This document shows positions 47,924-59,133 of a stretch of 64,000 bases of DNA, piece after piece. The notes under the pieces were generated by a model. It saw nothing but the letters and a program-made list of their open reading frames with translations. It was not told the origin of the DNA and made no database searches. The translations under genes and the position numbers were made by a program. The DNA lies in NCBI GenBank assembly GCA_010645155.1, contig CM021316.1:5972954-6036953 (forward strand), in the 5' to 3' direction. The first letter of the stretch is position 1. Every line of letters starts with the position of its first letter. The DNA is from Tigriopus japonicus (taxonomy: Eukaryota > Arthropoda > Copepoda > Harpacticoida > Harpacticidae).

Positions 47924-49076
47924 TGTTTCCCCAAATTCACCACACCATGGCCGCTTTAGATTAAGCTAGGTTAAATTGCTTGATATCACTGTCGTAGCTC
48001 TCCTCGTTTCGTAGCTGGCCTTGTCCCAGTCTCGGTCGTTCCCTCAAAAGAAGGAAAGAAAGAAAGAAAAAGGCAAAAAGATAAAAAGGCGAGAGAAACG
48101 GAGCTGGCGAAGTAAGTATTATTACACGAGAACGAGGACCGAAAGAGACCAGAGAGAGAGGGGGAAGGAGCGTGTGCTACTTGCTTTCTCTTTTTCCCCC
48201 GCGGGTTCCCTCTGGTGGAAATGAGCTGGAACAACGGGCACTACTCTACTACTGTCTAGTGTCTACCCTCGAAAGCAGCCCATGGACTTGTTTCAAATGC
48301 CCCCTCAAACAGGGTTGAAGGGGCCAAGGTTCCGACAGGAATATCTATGAAACCACAGATATGAGACATACGTTCGTTTAAAGCCTTGCGAGTTGGAGGC
48401 AAGAACAAAAATCTCGATCCAGCTAAAAGCGACACACACGAAATGATGACGAGAATTCTGATCAATTTTGGAACACATGTTTCCAGTTTATTTTGCGTTG
48501 GAAAAAGGATTGCTGAAGACAACTTTGTCCATGATGTTTATGTATAGTAGTATCAAGACTTCGGGGAGAGGGCGGGCTGAACGGAAAAGGAATGGGGAGG
48601 GGTTAAAACTCAAGTTGGAAAGTTATTTTCTCTTTTTTTTAATTCATGAGCCTACTTTTGTTGCCTTCGGGATCAAATGTCTTCGAAGGGGTGGGAGTGC
48701 GAGCGTGTCGGGTGAATGTTGTGGCCAATCTTTTTTTTTTATCATCATGTGGTACCTAGTTGGCTACAAAACTATTTCTGCTCAGGTTGAAGCAGACGAA
48801 AAAGATGTCAATATTATGGAGGTGGTTGCAGAAAAATGTGTAGTGGAGAAGGATGGTCGGAGGGAGGTGTGGCCAAGCGAGTTTTTGGGAATAAACTTAG
48901 ATGGTAACATTGATCCATAGACACGACAACAATGACACGCGGGGAAAAGTAAAACTGATCTGCCTGAGCAGACCATTGAGTGGTTTGTCATTTTCTCGAT
49001 GACGAGACGGTTTCCGTGACGAAGGCCGAAGGAAAGGAGAGCATGGGGATGGATAGATCTCGAAACTGGCTTTCTC
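47924..49076. other. LCCH3 upstream region and BET 3' region
   Basis: Contains the LCCH3 5' leader and promoter (minus strand) and the BET gene 3' UTR. A purine tract (GAAAGAAAGAAAAAGG-like) is at 48050-48090. Frames on the plus strand here are not supported as genes. Confidence 0.4.
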
Positions 49077-51125
49077 CTATTCAGAATCCGACGACGATGA
49101 GGAGGATCCGGAGGCGCTCGAGTTCGACGACGACGATGATGAAGAGAGATTTCCCGATTTTGAAGCTGCTTGGCTATTTGAGGATGCGGCTCCAGGGGCG
49201 GCAGTGGCACCCGCTGCAGATCCAGGCGCGGTTGAGGTCGAATTCGTGCCCCCGCTTTTCTTGCCTTCGGAATTGCGTTTTCGCTTGGGCTTCTTTCGGA
49301 GGGATGAGGCCACGAACTTCTCCAGGGCACGGAGCGTCGAGGGTTTCAGGGTCTCGAAATCGATCTCGATCTCGTCAGGATTGGAGTCGCGCAATGCCGC
49401 CTCACGAGACTGGATGATTTGCACCACTCGTCCCAACTTGTCGCCAGGCAGTTTGTTGATATCCAAACTGAGCTGGCGTTTCTCGTCGTAGGACATGGGC
49501 ACGGTATTGGCATCTTCTTCGGCTTCGGCTGCGGCAGCCGCCGCTGCAGCCGCCGGTCCACCCGCTGCCGAGGCTCGATTGGCACCTCCGACTCCACCTC
49601 CGGCTCCACCCCCACTCGAAGAAACGGAGGCGCGTTTGGCGGCAGTTTTCTTGGGAGCGGGTTTGGCCGCTCCGGCTTCGTGCTTGGCTTTGCTGGCGAT
49701 CGTCTCTTCGACGAGTTGATTAATTTGTTCTTGCATGTGTCGAAGTTGTTCTTGAAGCATGAGCAGTTTCTTTTCTCGTTCATCTTCCGAATCATTGTCC
49801 GATTCGTAGTGCTGGGACAAGCCCATGGACTTTTGGCCGTCTTCACCGGCCCGAGATTCGTCGGGGATTTTGGCGTAGCGCATCTCGAACACGTCTTGGA
49901 GTTTCTTGGCCATGTGCACGACCTCATGATCGGGCGGATTATACTTGAAGCAGTTGGAAAAGATGAGCCGCATATCGGCCGCAAACTCGGCCGAGGTGTT
50001 GTAATGTCGGTTTTCTAATCGATTTCGAATGGTGCCCAAATCCATGGGTGTCTTGATGACTTTTTTGTAGTCGTGCAGATCAAGGAGTTCAGTATCGACG
50101 GGTTTGTAGAACGGCCAAGCGTATCCGGCGTGTTTCTTGGAAAATATTTCTTTGAGAATCTCATTGCAAGCGCGTAACGAGTCTGAGAGTTTGCCCTTGG
50201 GCTTGCTACTGTGTTGAGGCTGGAAATCGGGCAAGTCCTTGGTCACGCGCTTGATCTGACGGCCGGATTCGCGACGGCTGGCTTCGAGCTCAGCCGCGTC
50301 CATCTCACCCATGGCTAGACTGGGCACACTCGGGACCGTACTGGGCACACTCACCGGCGGGCCACCGCCTCCGCCACCTCCACCCCCCGGCGTGGTGGTG
50401 TCGGCCTGTTTGCGTTTCACAGTCTGCTTTTTCTTGGCCGGAGGCGGGACCAAACTGCCGTCCATGGAATCGCCGCCGATATCCATTTCGCTCGTACTAC
50501 TCGTAATGGACATGGAACGGACGGGTCGGCCGGTCTTTTTGGCCTTATCAGCGGCGGCGGCCGCGGCTCCGGTCAATCCCGAGGCCACGGGCGTTTTGGG
50601 CACCAGGGCCAATTCGGTCTCCTCTTTGGGCATGGTGGCCATGCGCGTGAGGAAGATCTTCTCGAGCGTTTGAGCCATGACCACGATGTCCTCGCCGGGT
50701 TTGTTGTACACGTAACAGTTGGTGAACACGGTGTTAAAGTCATTAATGCATTCGCGGGCCGACCAATAGAAATTGTTCTCGAGCCGCTTCTTGATGGTCC
50801 CAAAATCCATGGGGTTCTCGATGATCTTGTGGTAGTCGGGGATGTTGAGCTTGAGCGCGTCCACGGGCGTCTGGAAAGGCCAGCCGAACTGATGCTTCCA
50901 CACGGCCTTCATGACCACGTTCTTGAGATACTGCAACTGATTGGTGTTGCGTCCGGGTCGATCGGGCGGCGCAAACACGGCCGGAAACACCTGCCCGCCT
51001 ACCAACGTGGCTTTGGTGCCGTCTCCGCCTCGACCTTCATCGCGCGGCGCCGCCCCGCCCCCGCCTCCACCTCCCGACATCATGCCCAACACCGGATCGG
51101 CCGCGGAGCCGGAATCACTGGACAT
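49077..51125 (-). CDS. fs(1)h: BET bromodomain protein (fs(1)h/BRD2-BRD4 type), intronless
   Basis: A nuclear chromatin reader that binds acetylated histone tails and recruits P-TEFb and transcription machinery. One uninterrupted frame of 682 codons from ATG at 51125 ([10 protein letters not shown]); the upstream in-frame GTG is not used. Bromodomain 1 is at about 62-170 ([46 protein letters not shown] with the acetyl-lysine-binding Asn). Bromodomain 2 is at about 310-420 ([32 protein letters not shown]). A coiled stretch ([18 protein letters not shown]) precedes the ET domain at about 545-620 ([40 protein letters not shown]). The tail is a Ser-rich run ending SDSE. This is the short BET form, without a C-terminal P-TEFb motif. 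High GC and no introns are unusual next to its neighbours. Confidence 0.95.
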   Translation of the reverse strand: MSSDSGSAADPVLGMMSGGGGGGGAAPRDEGRGGDGTKATLVGGQVFPAVFAPPDRPGRNTNQLQYLKNVVMKAVWKHQFGWPFQTPVDALKLNIPDYHKIIENPMDFGTIKKRLENNFYWSARECINDFNTVFTNCYVYNKPGEDIVVMAQTLEKIFLTRMATMPKEETELALVPKTPVASGLTGAAAAAADKAKKTGRPVRSMSITSSTSEMDIGGDSMDGSLVPPPAKKKQTVKRKQADTTTPGGGGGGGGGPPVSVPSTVPSVPSLAMGEMDAAELEASRRESGRQIKRVTKDLPDFQPQHSSKPKGKLSDSLRACNEILKEIFSKKHAGYAWPFYKPVDTELLDLHDYKKVIKTPMDLGTIRNRLENRHYNTSAEFAADMRLIFSNCFKYNPPDHEVVHMAKKLQDVFEMRYAKIPDESRAGEDGQKSMGLSQHYESDNDSEDEREKKLLMLQEQLRHMQEQINQLVEETIASKAKHEAGAAKPAPKKTAAKRASVSSSGGGAGGGVGGANRASAAGGPAAAAAAAAAEAEEDANTVPMSYDEKRQLSLDINKLPGDKLGRVVQIIQSREAALRDSNPDEIEIDFETLKPSTLRALEKFVASSLRKKPKRKRNSEGKKSGGTNSTSTAPGSAAGATAAPGAASSNSQAASKSGNLSSSSSSSNSSASGSSSSSSDSE

Positions 51126-51755
51126 GGTCTGCGGCCCACCCAACACGGGTCGCTCCGCTCACTAAATCACGGGGAGGGTCAGCCGGACGAGGGTGAAATG
51201 CGGGTGGGATTCAGCCCGATCACACGACAAGTCCTAAGAAAATAATAATAAGACTTCCACTGAGTACTAACCGCCGCCGGTTGTCTGCTGGATGGACGGA
51301 CGGACGTACGGACGTAGGTAGGCCGAGCACAGAGCCTCCTTTTTCCCCGGAGCTGGCTTGGAAGCTTGGATGGACCTGGCTGCCAGCTAGCTGACTGCTG
51401 ACTGTGTTTGGGGCCGGCTGGCTAGTCAACACAGCGAGCGAGGAAGTAAGTAAGGGAGGGATCGTTGGCCGCTTGATAAACGGGGAAAAGGAGAGAGAGG
51501 AAAGCCGGTGCGGTCTTAGAGCGGGCAGTCGGGCAGCCATGAATAAAGTGGCGGCGGTTGGCGGCTAGTTTGCCCGCTACTTTGAGGGCCACACTAGCTG
51601 ACATGTTATGAATGGACCTCTGGCGGTCAAATGGAGAACTGGAGGAAAGCGAGCCTGAGCTAAAAAGGCGTAAAAAGGCTGCTTTAAAAGATGAGGGTTT
51701 TTCTTATTGTTCTTGCTTCTTTAATCTTCAAAAAAAAAAAACCAATTAGTGGCGA
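51126..51755. promoter_or_regulatory. BET upstream region
   Basis: GC-rich (to about 51600) sequence upstream of the BET start, likely 5' UTR and promoter. It contains a GGAC-based short repeat at about 51293-51325 (GGACGGACGGACGTACGGAC). No TATA box is obvious. The 106-codon minus frame here is likely leader sequence. Confidence 0.4.
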
Positions 51756-52123
51756 AGGGTTGGTCAAGGGATTATCCCATGGAACCCGGAATTAACGGGA
51801 TTCCGGGCGGGATTTTCTAACTCGAAAAAACGGGATATACGGGATTTTCTATAATTTTCCAAACAAACCGCTGTTTTTTACGGGATTACGGGACGGTATT
51901 TTCTAAGATTCGACTATTTTGAAGAAGTTTAGATGGCAAAAATGAAAGAAATATCTGGCAATGATATTGTAGCTTCTCTAAAACATAGACTTCCAATCAC
52001 GAGACCTATTAGGACACCTATCAATATCAAGGTATTTATACTCGCGTATAAAAATTCGAAAACCCCGGAAAATCTCGGTTTATCCCATCCCCGGGATCCC
52101 ATGGACGAGATTAAACCAACCCT
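51756..52123. mobile_element. hAT-like TIR element remnant
   Basis: Ends AGGGTTGGTCAAGGG and TTAAACCAACCCT are inverted copies, with CCATGG and CCCGG words also mirrored inside. The interior repeats ACGGGATT and TTTTCT words (51797-51910). No target duplication was found, so the boundaries and superfamily are uncertain. Confidence 0.45.
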
Positions 52124-52278
52124 GCATAGCCTGAGACAGATTGAGTAAAATGTGTGTCAAGCCTAAGCCAATCTAAGCTCCGATTAATTTAATGATTTTC
52201 TTTATTGAAATTTCGTTTCTGACTGGTTTGATTGAAACTTTGAATCTGCATTTCAAAAACAAGCAAAAACCTAATATG

Positions 52279-52826
52279 TAGGGCCCGGAAATATTTTTTT
52301 TAAATATAAAATATTTTAAAAATATTTCTCCGTTTTTCCTCGATTTTTCAAATATTTTGGCTTTTTAAAGGGAAAAATAAATATTTTCTCGAATATTTGA
52401 GTCAAAAAAATATTTCCGGCAAAATTGAGGAAATAAATGAACGACCAATGCTCAGTAGGGCTTACCAAAAATGAACCCAAAATACAAAAACCGCTACAAA
52501 ATCGCATTTGTCATGAAATTTGACATTCACAGCCAATACTACTGTCAGACACGAAAACAAAATTGCGCCATTTATTGAGAAAAACTGAAAATTGTATTTT
52601 TGAATCAATTATGTTCAAGTAGGCCTCCAAAAACGGCAAAATAAATCAAATTAACCAGAAACAAATTCGGAAAATGGGCGCACAAAGACAAAAATACTAA
52701 ATAATGGCCTTGTCAAAAAAACATATTTCCTCAATATCCGGCTTTTTTCCAAATATTTTGGCCTTTTGAAGCAAATATATATTGGATATTTTGTCACTTT
52801 TTTTGCAAATTTTTTTCCGGGCCCTA
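52279..52826. mobile_element. hAT-type MITE, family M1, copy 2 (548 bp)
   Basis: Same family and orientation as 26960-27512. Starts TAGGGCCCGGAAATATTTTT and ends TTTTTTTCCGGGCCCTA. Flanking 8-mers CTAATATG (52271-52278) and CTAATAAG (52827-52834) match at 7 of 8. Confidence 0.8.
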
Positions 52827-53053
52827 CTAATAAGCTTACCGCGGAAATTCCTGTTAGGTGATTTTGGAGACTAAAAGATGTAATAAATCCTAGCAGCGGG
52901 ACACGGGGCAAAGAAAAGATGAACAGGATCATACAATTATATTTTGTGAAATACTAGACCTTGACAATTGAAGGCGAAACTGCCGAGCAAGGACAGGGAG
53001 ACACTGAGAAGATATCTCATAACTACCAACAATCAAATAGTAACCCGGTAAAT

Positions 53054-56000
53054 TTAACATTCTTTAACGAAGTTGGTGGGAAAGAGCCCTTCTTTTCCGT
53101 TCAAACGACCTTTCCACCATCCTCCATCCTCTTTGGCGACGAGTTCAATGACATCGCCTTGCTTGAAACTCAACTCGTCATCGCGAGCTCCTTCGTAATC
53201 GAACAGAGCCTCCACCGATCCCAAATCTTTATTGCCTCCATTAGCTTCTTTGGGGTCCAAAATCTTGACATAGGTGGCAGGAAACCAACCAATTTGTCGC
53301 TTTTTGCCCTTACCCTGTTTGAGATAGGATGTTTATATTTCTATTAGATATCGGTTTGTGCATTAATCAGTTAAAATCCTTACCCCGCCGGGAATTTCGC
53401 CTTGCCACCAACCAGTATCCGCTTTCTTTCGGATAAGAATCATTTGACCTGCCACGAGGGACAATTGTTCGGCACTAGTTCCTTCATATGGAGCCACTAC
53501 TTTGGCTAGCTCCAACTTTTTCTGTAATGGTCAAATTTTGGATTTGGAACAGATTGTTAAATCACCACTGACTTGGTTTGCGAAGTACATATTTCCATTT
53601 GCCTTATTGCAATTTCAGACGTCAATATGTTGATAATTACCTCTTCTTTGCTCTTCTTGGACTTCACTTTGACTACAGCAGGTTCCTCAACGGGTTTGGG
53701 AGCCACAGGATGATTGTTTTCAGTCTCGGCAACATGAACGCCGTTGTCAGCAGCAGGAACCTCACCCTTACACGAAAAGATACATTAAATTATATTTTTC
53801 TCACATATGTAATAAAAAAACCTCTTACCTCAGGAGCAACATAATTGGATGGAAACACCCCGAGCTTTTCCCCAAACTGACCCGTCCACCATTCTGAGTT
53901 CTTAACCACCACCCGAAGTTTTTGGCCTTCGTCAAATATGAGATCTCCGGGTTCAGTGGAATGGTACGGATGCAATGCCACGACAGTTTCATTCAATAAA
54001 GGCTCACTCGGTAGAACCACACTACTGGGGTCCACTTCCTCGTCTGGATTGAGGTTTAGAATGGCACTTGGAAAGAACCTGAAATCAAATCTCTTGAAAT
54101 GAATCTGTTCCTCAAGTCCTTGTGTGAGAGGATTCCTACCCAACAGTATCGGTATCCTTGATCTTGCCAAAACACCATTCCTCAGTGGGTCTCCCAAAAA
54201 CGACCAACTCGTCGTCTTTCTTAATCGAGAACGAAGGGTCATCATCGGCAGTCCAATCCATAATGGATTTGGCCACGGGAGCTTCACTGGGATCAGGGAT
54301 CACGGCCAATGCCTCGATATCGGCAGGGTTATACGTTATGTAAGTCTCCGGAAACCAACCAGTCTTGCCATGAGCCTCACCGCCTAACCACCCAGGTTCA
54401 GGGTCTAGATTCTTATGAACCTACATTAGAGATCAAGACCAATGCTGTAAAGTCAAGTCCCGGCAGTCGATAGCTTTTGAAACACTTACGATGATCTTAT
54501 CGCCGGCATTGAAGGCCAACTCATCATCGTTGGTTGGTTGAAAATCGTAAAGAGCATAAACCTCAACCGTGTTATCATCCTGACCATCTGCTGGAGCACT
54601 GCTGACGACTTCCACAACCTCCTCATTCTCATTACCCCAAGCATGATCGGGATCAGTGAGCTCACGCATTCGCTTGGACTTCTCAGCCTTGATTTCACGA
54701 CGTTTCTCATCGAAAGAGGCATACAGAGATTTGCACGCCTCAATGATCTTGACCAAAGACTCCTTGTGCTCCTCGAGAGCTTCCTTCTTGGCGTCTTTCT
54801 CCGACTTGACCGTCTCAAACTGGAACGAAATTGGGTGCAAATGACTCTAGTTTTTATAAATTAGAGTTTATAAAGAGCTAATTTGCACCTTCTCTTTGAG
54901 TTCTTCCAAGACTTTTTGGGTCTCTTCCACCTTTTTCTTCTTTTCGTTTCGCTTGAACTCAAACTCCGTGATCTGCGATCCATTATCCTCATTGGACAAT
55001 GCGGCCTTCTTGGCTTCCATTTGAGCCTTCTCTTGGGTCACCTTCAGCAATCGCTCATTCTGATCCTTGAGCTTTTGCTTGAGGGCATTCATGTTGTTCA
55101 TCTTCTCATCACGAGACGATCTCATGGTGTCGATAAAAGCCTTGACTTCCGACACGCCCGTCCGGCAATTGGCAATCTCTTCCGTCAAATTCTTGATCTT
55201 CTCACGCTATAAAAAAATGGGTTTCAATTGTGAATATTTTCCATTGTCAAGAATGAAAAGCATCACTTACGGATTTTTCCAACTCCTCCTTCATATTGGT
55301 TTGCTTGGCCTTGAACTGGATTAATTTCTCTTGTTCGCCTTGTCGATGACTGTTGAGTTCTTTCTTACGATTCTCCTCCCATTCCAAAATCCTTTGCTTC
55401 TCCAGCTCTTGTCTACAATTAATTGAAAAAAAGGCTAGATTACTCTACTTTCCTATGACGTTCCGGTCTTCATTCAAACCTCTGCTTCTCCTTGGCCGCA
55501 GCCTCTTCAGCGGCCTTTTTCTGCCGCGCTTCTTCTTCTCGCTTCTGTTGATCAATCAGGCTCTGACGACGCTTATCCAGCTCAGCCTGTCCTTTATTGA
55601 AGTTCTCTCTGCGCTTATCCTCAAAAGTGGTCGGCGATACCACGGATTCGGCCCGAGAACTTCCGGGCGTGCTCACGGCACTTCCCGCCACGCCCGGAGC
55701 TACGCTGGCCGGGATGGGAGCTCCACCGGGTCGAAATGATGGAGGCACGATATCAGGGGGTAATTTGGCGGGCAATGGTTCGCCTTTTGAGGCCAGATCG
55801 CAAAGATATCCACTGACGATGAACTCATCGCAACTCAGTTTGCCGTTCCCATCGATATCGGACAAGGACCAGATTTGGGCTAGAGTGGCTTGCGGGAGAC
55901 CCGTTTGGAGCAAGGTGTTTCGGGCTTGAAGGCCGCTCAAGAACCCGATTCGAGATTTGTCCATTTGGAAGAAGATGTTGCTATACTTGCTCCGAGTCCC

Positions 56001-56863
56001 TTCGGGAATATTCCACGGCAAGGGACCTCCTGGGGTGGAGGCTGGGGTGGTCTAAAAGGGATGATTCATATGAACCCCATAAAATGACACGAGATGTCCA
56101 TTGGAACTTACACCGCTTGAACCGGTTGAAGACATGGGTAGAACTACCGGCACCGGCGCACTCGACAAGGCCGGGGTCACGGTGTGGGACGTCCCCGGAT
56201 AAGCGGAGGCCATACTCATTCCTGAAACCATGAATTATTTCATACATTGTCGAACATCTCAAACGTATGCACGTTACAAAGATCAAACCTGGCATGTGAC
56301 CGGGGATACCGCCCATGGTCGTCGAATAAGGCACAGAGCCCATGGGTGCCCCACTGGACATGGGCATGCCCATGGACGCGCCACTGGACATGGGCATACC
56401 CATGGGCATACTGGTGGCCATACTGTAGGCCGGCATCATACCATGACTCATGCCCCCATAAGGATTGGGCGGCATCGCCGCTGCCGGCGCTCCGGCTCCC
56501 GCTCCAGACAAAGCCAACATGCTCGGAGGCAAAGCCGCGGGGATCTCGTAACCTTGGAGCTTCATGGTGATCAATTTGCACGCGATGGAAAACTCATTCA
56601 GATCCATTTGACCATCCGCGTTCATATCCGCCAAGGCCCTGCCCATCATGGAAGGAAATCATACTTGAATTTAAATCTCTCACGGATACGATTCTAGTTC
56701 GTTTGTCGTACCAGATTTGAGCCAAGACCATGGGCGGAAGACCGGATTGCATAAAGTAGTTCTTGGCTTGGACCCCGGCAATCATGCCTCCCGGAGGAGC
56801 CAAAGAGGCAAATTGGTCCATGTGCCGACTCCGTTCCACGGGACTGATGGCGTACGGATCCAT
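53054..56863 (-). CDS. Dap160: intersectin / Dap160 endocytic scaffold, short form
   Basis: A cytoplasmic scaffold for clathrin-mediated endocytosis and synaptic vesicle recycling, binding dynamin, Eps15, synaptojanin and WASP-pathway proteins. ATG at 56863 ([18 protein letters not shown]). About twelve exons, edges approximate: 56863-56711, 56639-56289, 56222-56112, 56052-55480, 55413-55271, 55207-54890, 54820-54490, 54421-54140, 54078-53829, 53767-53642, 53523-53385, 53315-53054. The order is EH1 ([19 protein letters not shown], then [16 protein letters not shown]), a Gly/Met/Pro-rich linker, EH2 ([36 protein letters not shown]), a long charged coiled coil, and five SH3 domains ([17 protein letters not shown]; a divergent second; [54 protein letters not shown]). 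It stops after the fifth SH3 (FPTNFVKEC), with no DH-PH-C2, as in Drosophila Dap160. Confidence 0.92.
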
Positions 56864-57420
56864 GATTGAACCACCCGAAAAAACACCTGCCAGAAACGAA
56901 GGAATCAAACGTTAAAGTCAGGGTTGAAATATCCGGGATTCGGATTTGTTTTTCAGCTTATTTCGTTATGGATCGAGTTGATTGTGAATTAGAGGAAATC
57001 TCTTTCATTTCGTGTCAATCAAAAGAAGCTGAATTTTCAACTCAACACAGTTATCATAAAATCCGCTTTCATACAATGACTTTGTAAAATTGTGGTCAAT
57101 TGACAACTTCTTTAGGAGGAATTTTGTCGTATCGGATTCTTTTAACTTTGAAGAAGTTTGAAAATCGATGGATCAGCTCATCAGTTCAGAAAATCATGGA
57201 CACATTTTGATTCATAATAAAATAAGATATCAGTCAAACCGCGTTTGTTTTCACCTCGGGTTATTATTGAAGGTCGAGTCCTCTGGTTTTACTCGGAAGA
57301 AGGCGATGAGTCGAAGGGAAAGTCCGATTCAAGTCATGTGAGTCTGGGACAATGGGCGGGTGTTCCACTGGTTCCACTGGTTCCACTCTTTCAATGAGAA
57401 AGGGACAATCGAGCGATCGT
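56864..57420. promoter_or_regulatory. intersectin upstream region
   Basis: Spacer between the intersectin start and the hAT insertion. It probably holds the intersectin promoter and 5' leader; a possible non-coding leader splice acceptor (TTTCTGGCAG) lies just upstream of the ATG at about 56887. No other gene was seen. Confidence 0.4.
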
Positions 57421-57428
57421 CTCCAAAG

Positions 57429-58149
57429 TAGTGATGTGACTTGGGCAAGTAATGAGTCATCACAGACACCCCAAGCACAAGTTGTTGACAAGCATTACTT
57501 GGGCAATACACCAATACACTTGGCAAGCTCAAGGAACATTGGAAGATGCAGTTGCCGGCAGTTGCTCTTAGAAGATTTCAGATGCTTGCAGTGTGACTTA
57601 GAAGAAAAGAATGTCAAGTTGCATTTTCAATGATCTTTTGACCTTAATAATTTAGCAATAAACAGTGGAAGTGAAACAAAAAATATTTTGATTTGGATAG
57701 CATTTGCAAAACCATGTTTTTTCTTTAGTTTCCGTTCTAAGCCACACATGAATACACTTTTCGGGCCAATCAAGAATGAGATTTAACAGTCACACTTGGG
57801 AACAAGCTCGGTCACTCAGAGTTGCTAGAAAAAAATATAAGATGCCAACTCTTTTTTTTTTTTTTTGAAATATTCTCAAAAGCTTTTGCATTTCTCGATA
57901 CAAAAGCTTTGAATTGTGTATTTTCATCTAAAAATCCATCCTAACAAGGGCATGGGCCCTATTTCGCTGAAACTTTCTGGTTAATTGAAATTCTGATGCC
58001 GAAGGTTTAGTCTTCATTCCTAGCAAATTTGGCAAACCCGTAAGGTGGGAAAAATACTTGTACAGGCACCCAAGTAGACCCAAGTTTCGGCAAGTCCAAG
58101 GTACTGTACCGGACCGCTTGCCCAAGCTCCTGTTTGCCTCCCATCACTA
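57429..58149. mobile_element. complete hAT-type non-autonomous element, family M2 (721 bp)
   Basis: Left end TAGTGATGTGACTTGGGCAA and right end CTTGCCCAAG...CATCACTA are terminal inverted repeats. The 8-mer CTCCAAAG is perfectly duplicated on each side (57421-57428 and 58150-58157), the hallmark of hAT transposition. There is no transposase frame. A nearly identical right-truncated copy is at 40492-41134. The perfect duplication and the high identity point to recent activity. Confidence 0.9.
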
Positions 58150-58157
58150 CTCCAAAG

Positions 58158-59133
58158 AAACTTGAACGCTTTGACAGATCGTAGAGGTGACGAAAATTTA
58201 GATGGGCTCTTGGAATAAGATTCACCGGCAAAGTTTTTTTGAAGTCAAAGCTATTTTGAAATGGAAAGGTATTTTCGGAGATTAATATTGGGAACCATTG
58301 ACGCTGCAGGTGTGTTTTTAGAATAAATAAGATGGGTTTTAATTTGGCCATACAACGCTGCTGAAACTATTTCGTCGCCCTGAATTGAAGAAACCTTCAT
58401 TACTTGTGACGATTATTGTGGAAAAAGTTAAAGCGGAGACTTTTAAATGTCCCTTTTCACCGGCAGATTTCAAAATCTAGGCGGTAATTATCGAAGCAAG
58501 AAGTGTTTCATATTATTTCATACGCTGTGTTCTGGTTTTAACGTCCTTTTTTGTTTACTTAGCTGGCTGATGGTGCATCCATATTTAGCGTTGACATCAC
58601 GCTGAGTCGATCTCACGTTTCTCACGTTGCCTTGGAGTTGTTGTGGGTCCAGAAAAGTCGTCCTTCCTCTCACCAGCGTGACCGCAATCTCATTCATCTT
58701 CATATCCCATTTCACCTTCCACCGCCCATTCTCTCTTTTGCAATGCATCCATCGTACCCTCATTCATTTTTATTTTGAACTATATTCAACACGACTTACT
58801 TTGCCTATCATAAAAGACCCTCTTTCTTACGTTTTTATAGATATCAATCATGACGAGGGCTCTCAAGCAACTGACATATCGCGGGAACCCTGAAGCGTGA
58901 CCCTCGATTCTTCCGCAGGAGTCATTGAAGGTTGACTTTTCATCGTGGTCTCGGACTTTGCGGATCGACCGCGTGAGCTCTTTGCGCATCTCCATTTGTC
59001 GCGTCCGCGGGTGACCCTCCAAGCCCGCCTCCGGTTCATCGCATCCCTCGGGGATTCCACCGCAGACTCCGAGGTCTGTCTGATTGTCTGGACGTGGTGG
59101 GAGTTCTCTCGGTCGGACTTTGGAACGGGCGTC
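58158..59133. promoter_or_regulatory. importin-7 upstream region
   Basis: Spacer leading to the importin-7 ATG. GC rises from about 58900, and the frame upstream of 59134 stays open to 58945 without an ATG, consistent with a 5' leader. No TATA box was identified. Confidence 0.4.

Noticed and set aside
48782..49330. 182-codon minus-strand frame overlapping the BET 3' end
   Set aside because: It is out of frame with the BET gene, with Arg/Pro/His-rich shadow composition and no recognisable domain.
49346..50018. long open frames on both strands within the BET gene
   Set aside because: High-GC coding sequence gives open shadow frames; only the minus-strand frame with bromodomains and ET domain is real.
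51126..51146. extra seven residues at the BET N-terminus
   Set aside because: This would need a GTG start; the first ATG is at 51125.
58945..59133. N-terminal extension of importin-7
   Set aside because: The frame is open but has no ATG; the start at 59134 aligns with the family N-terminus.
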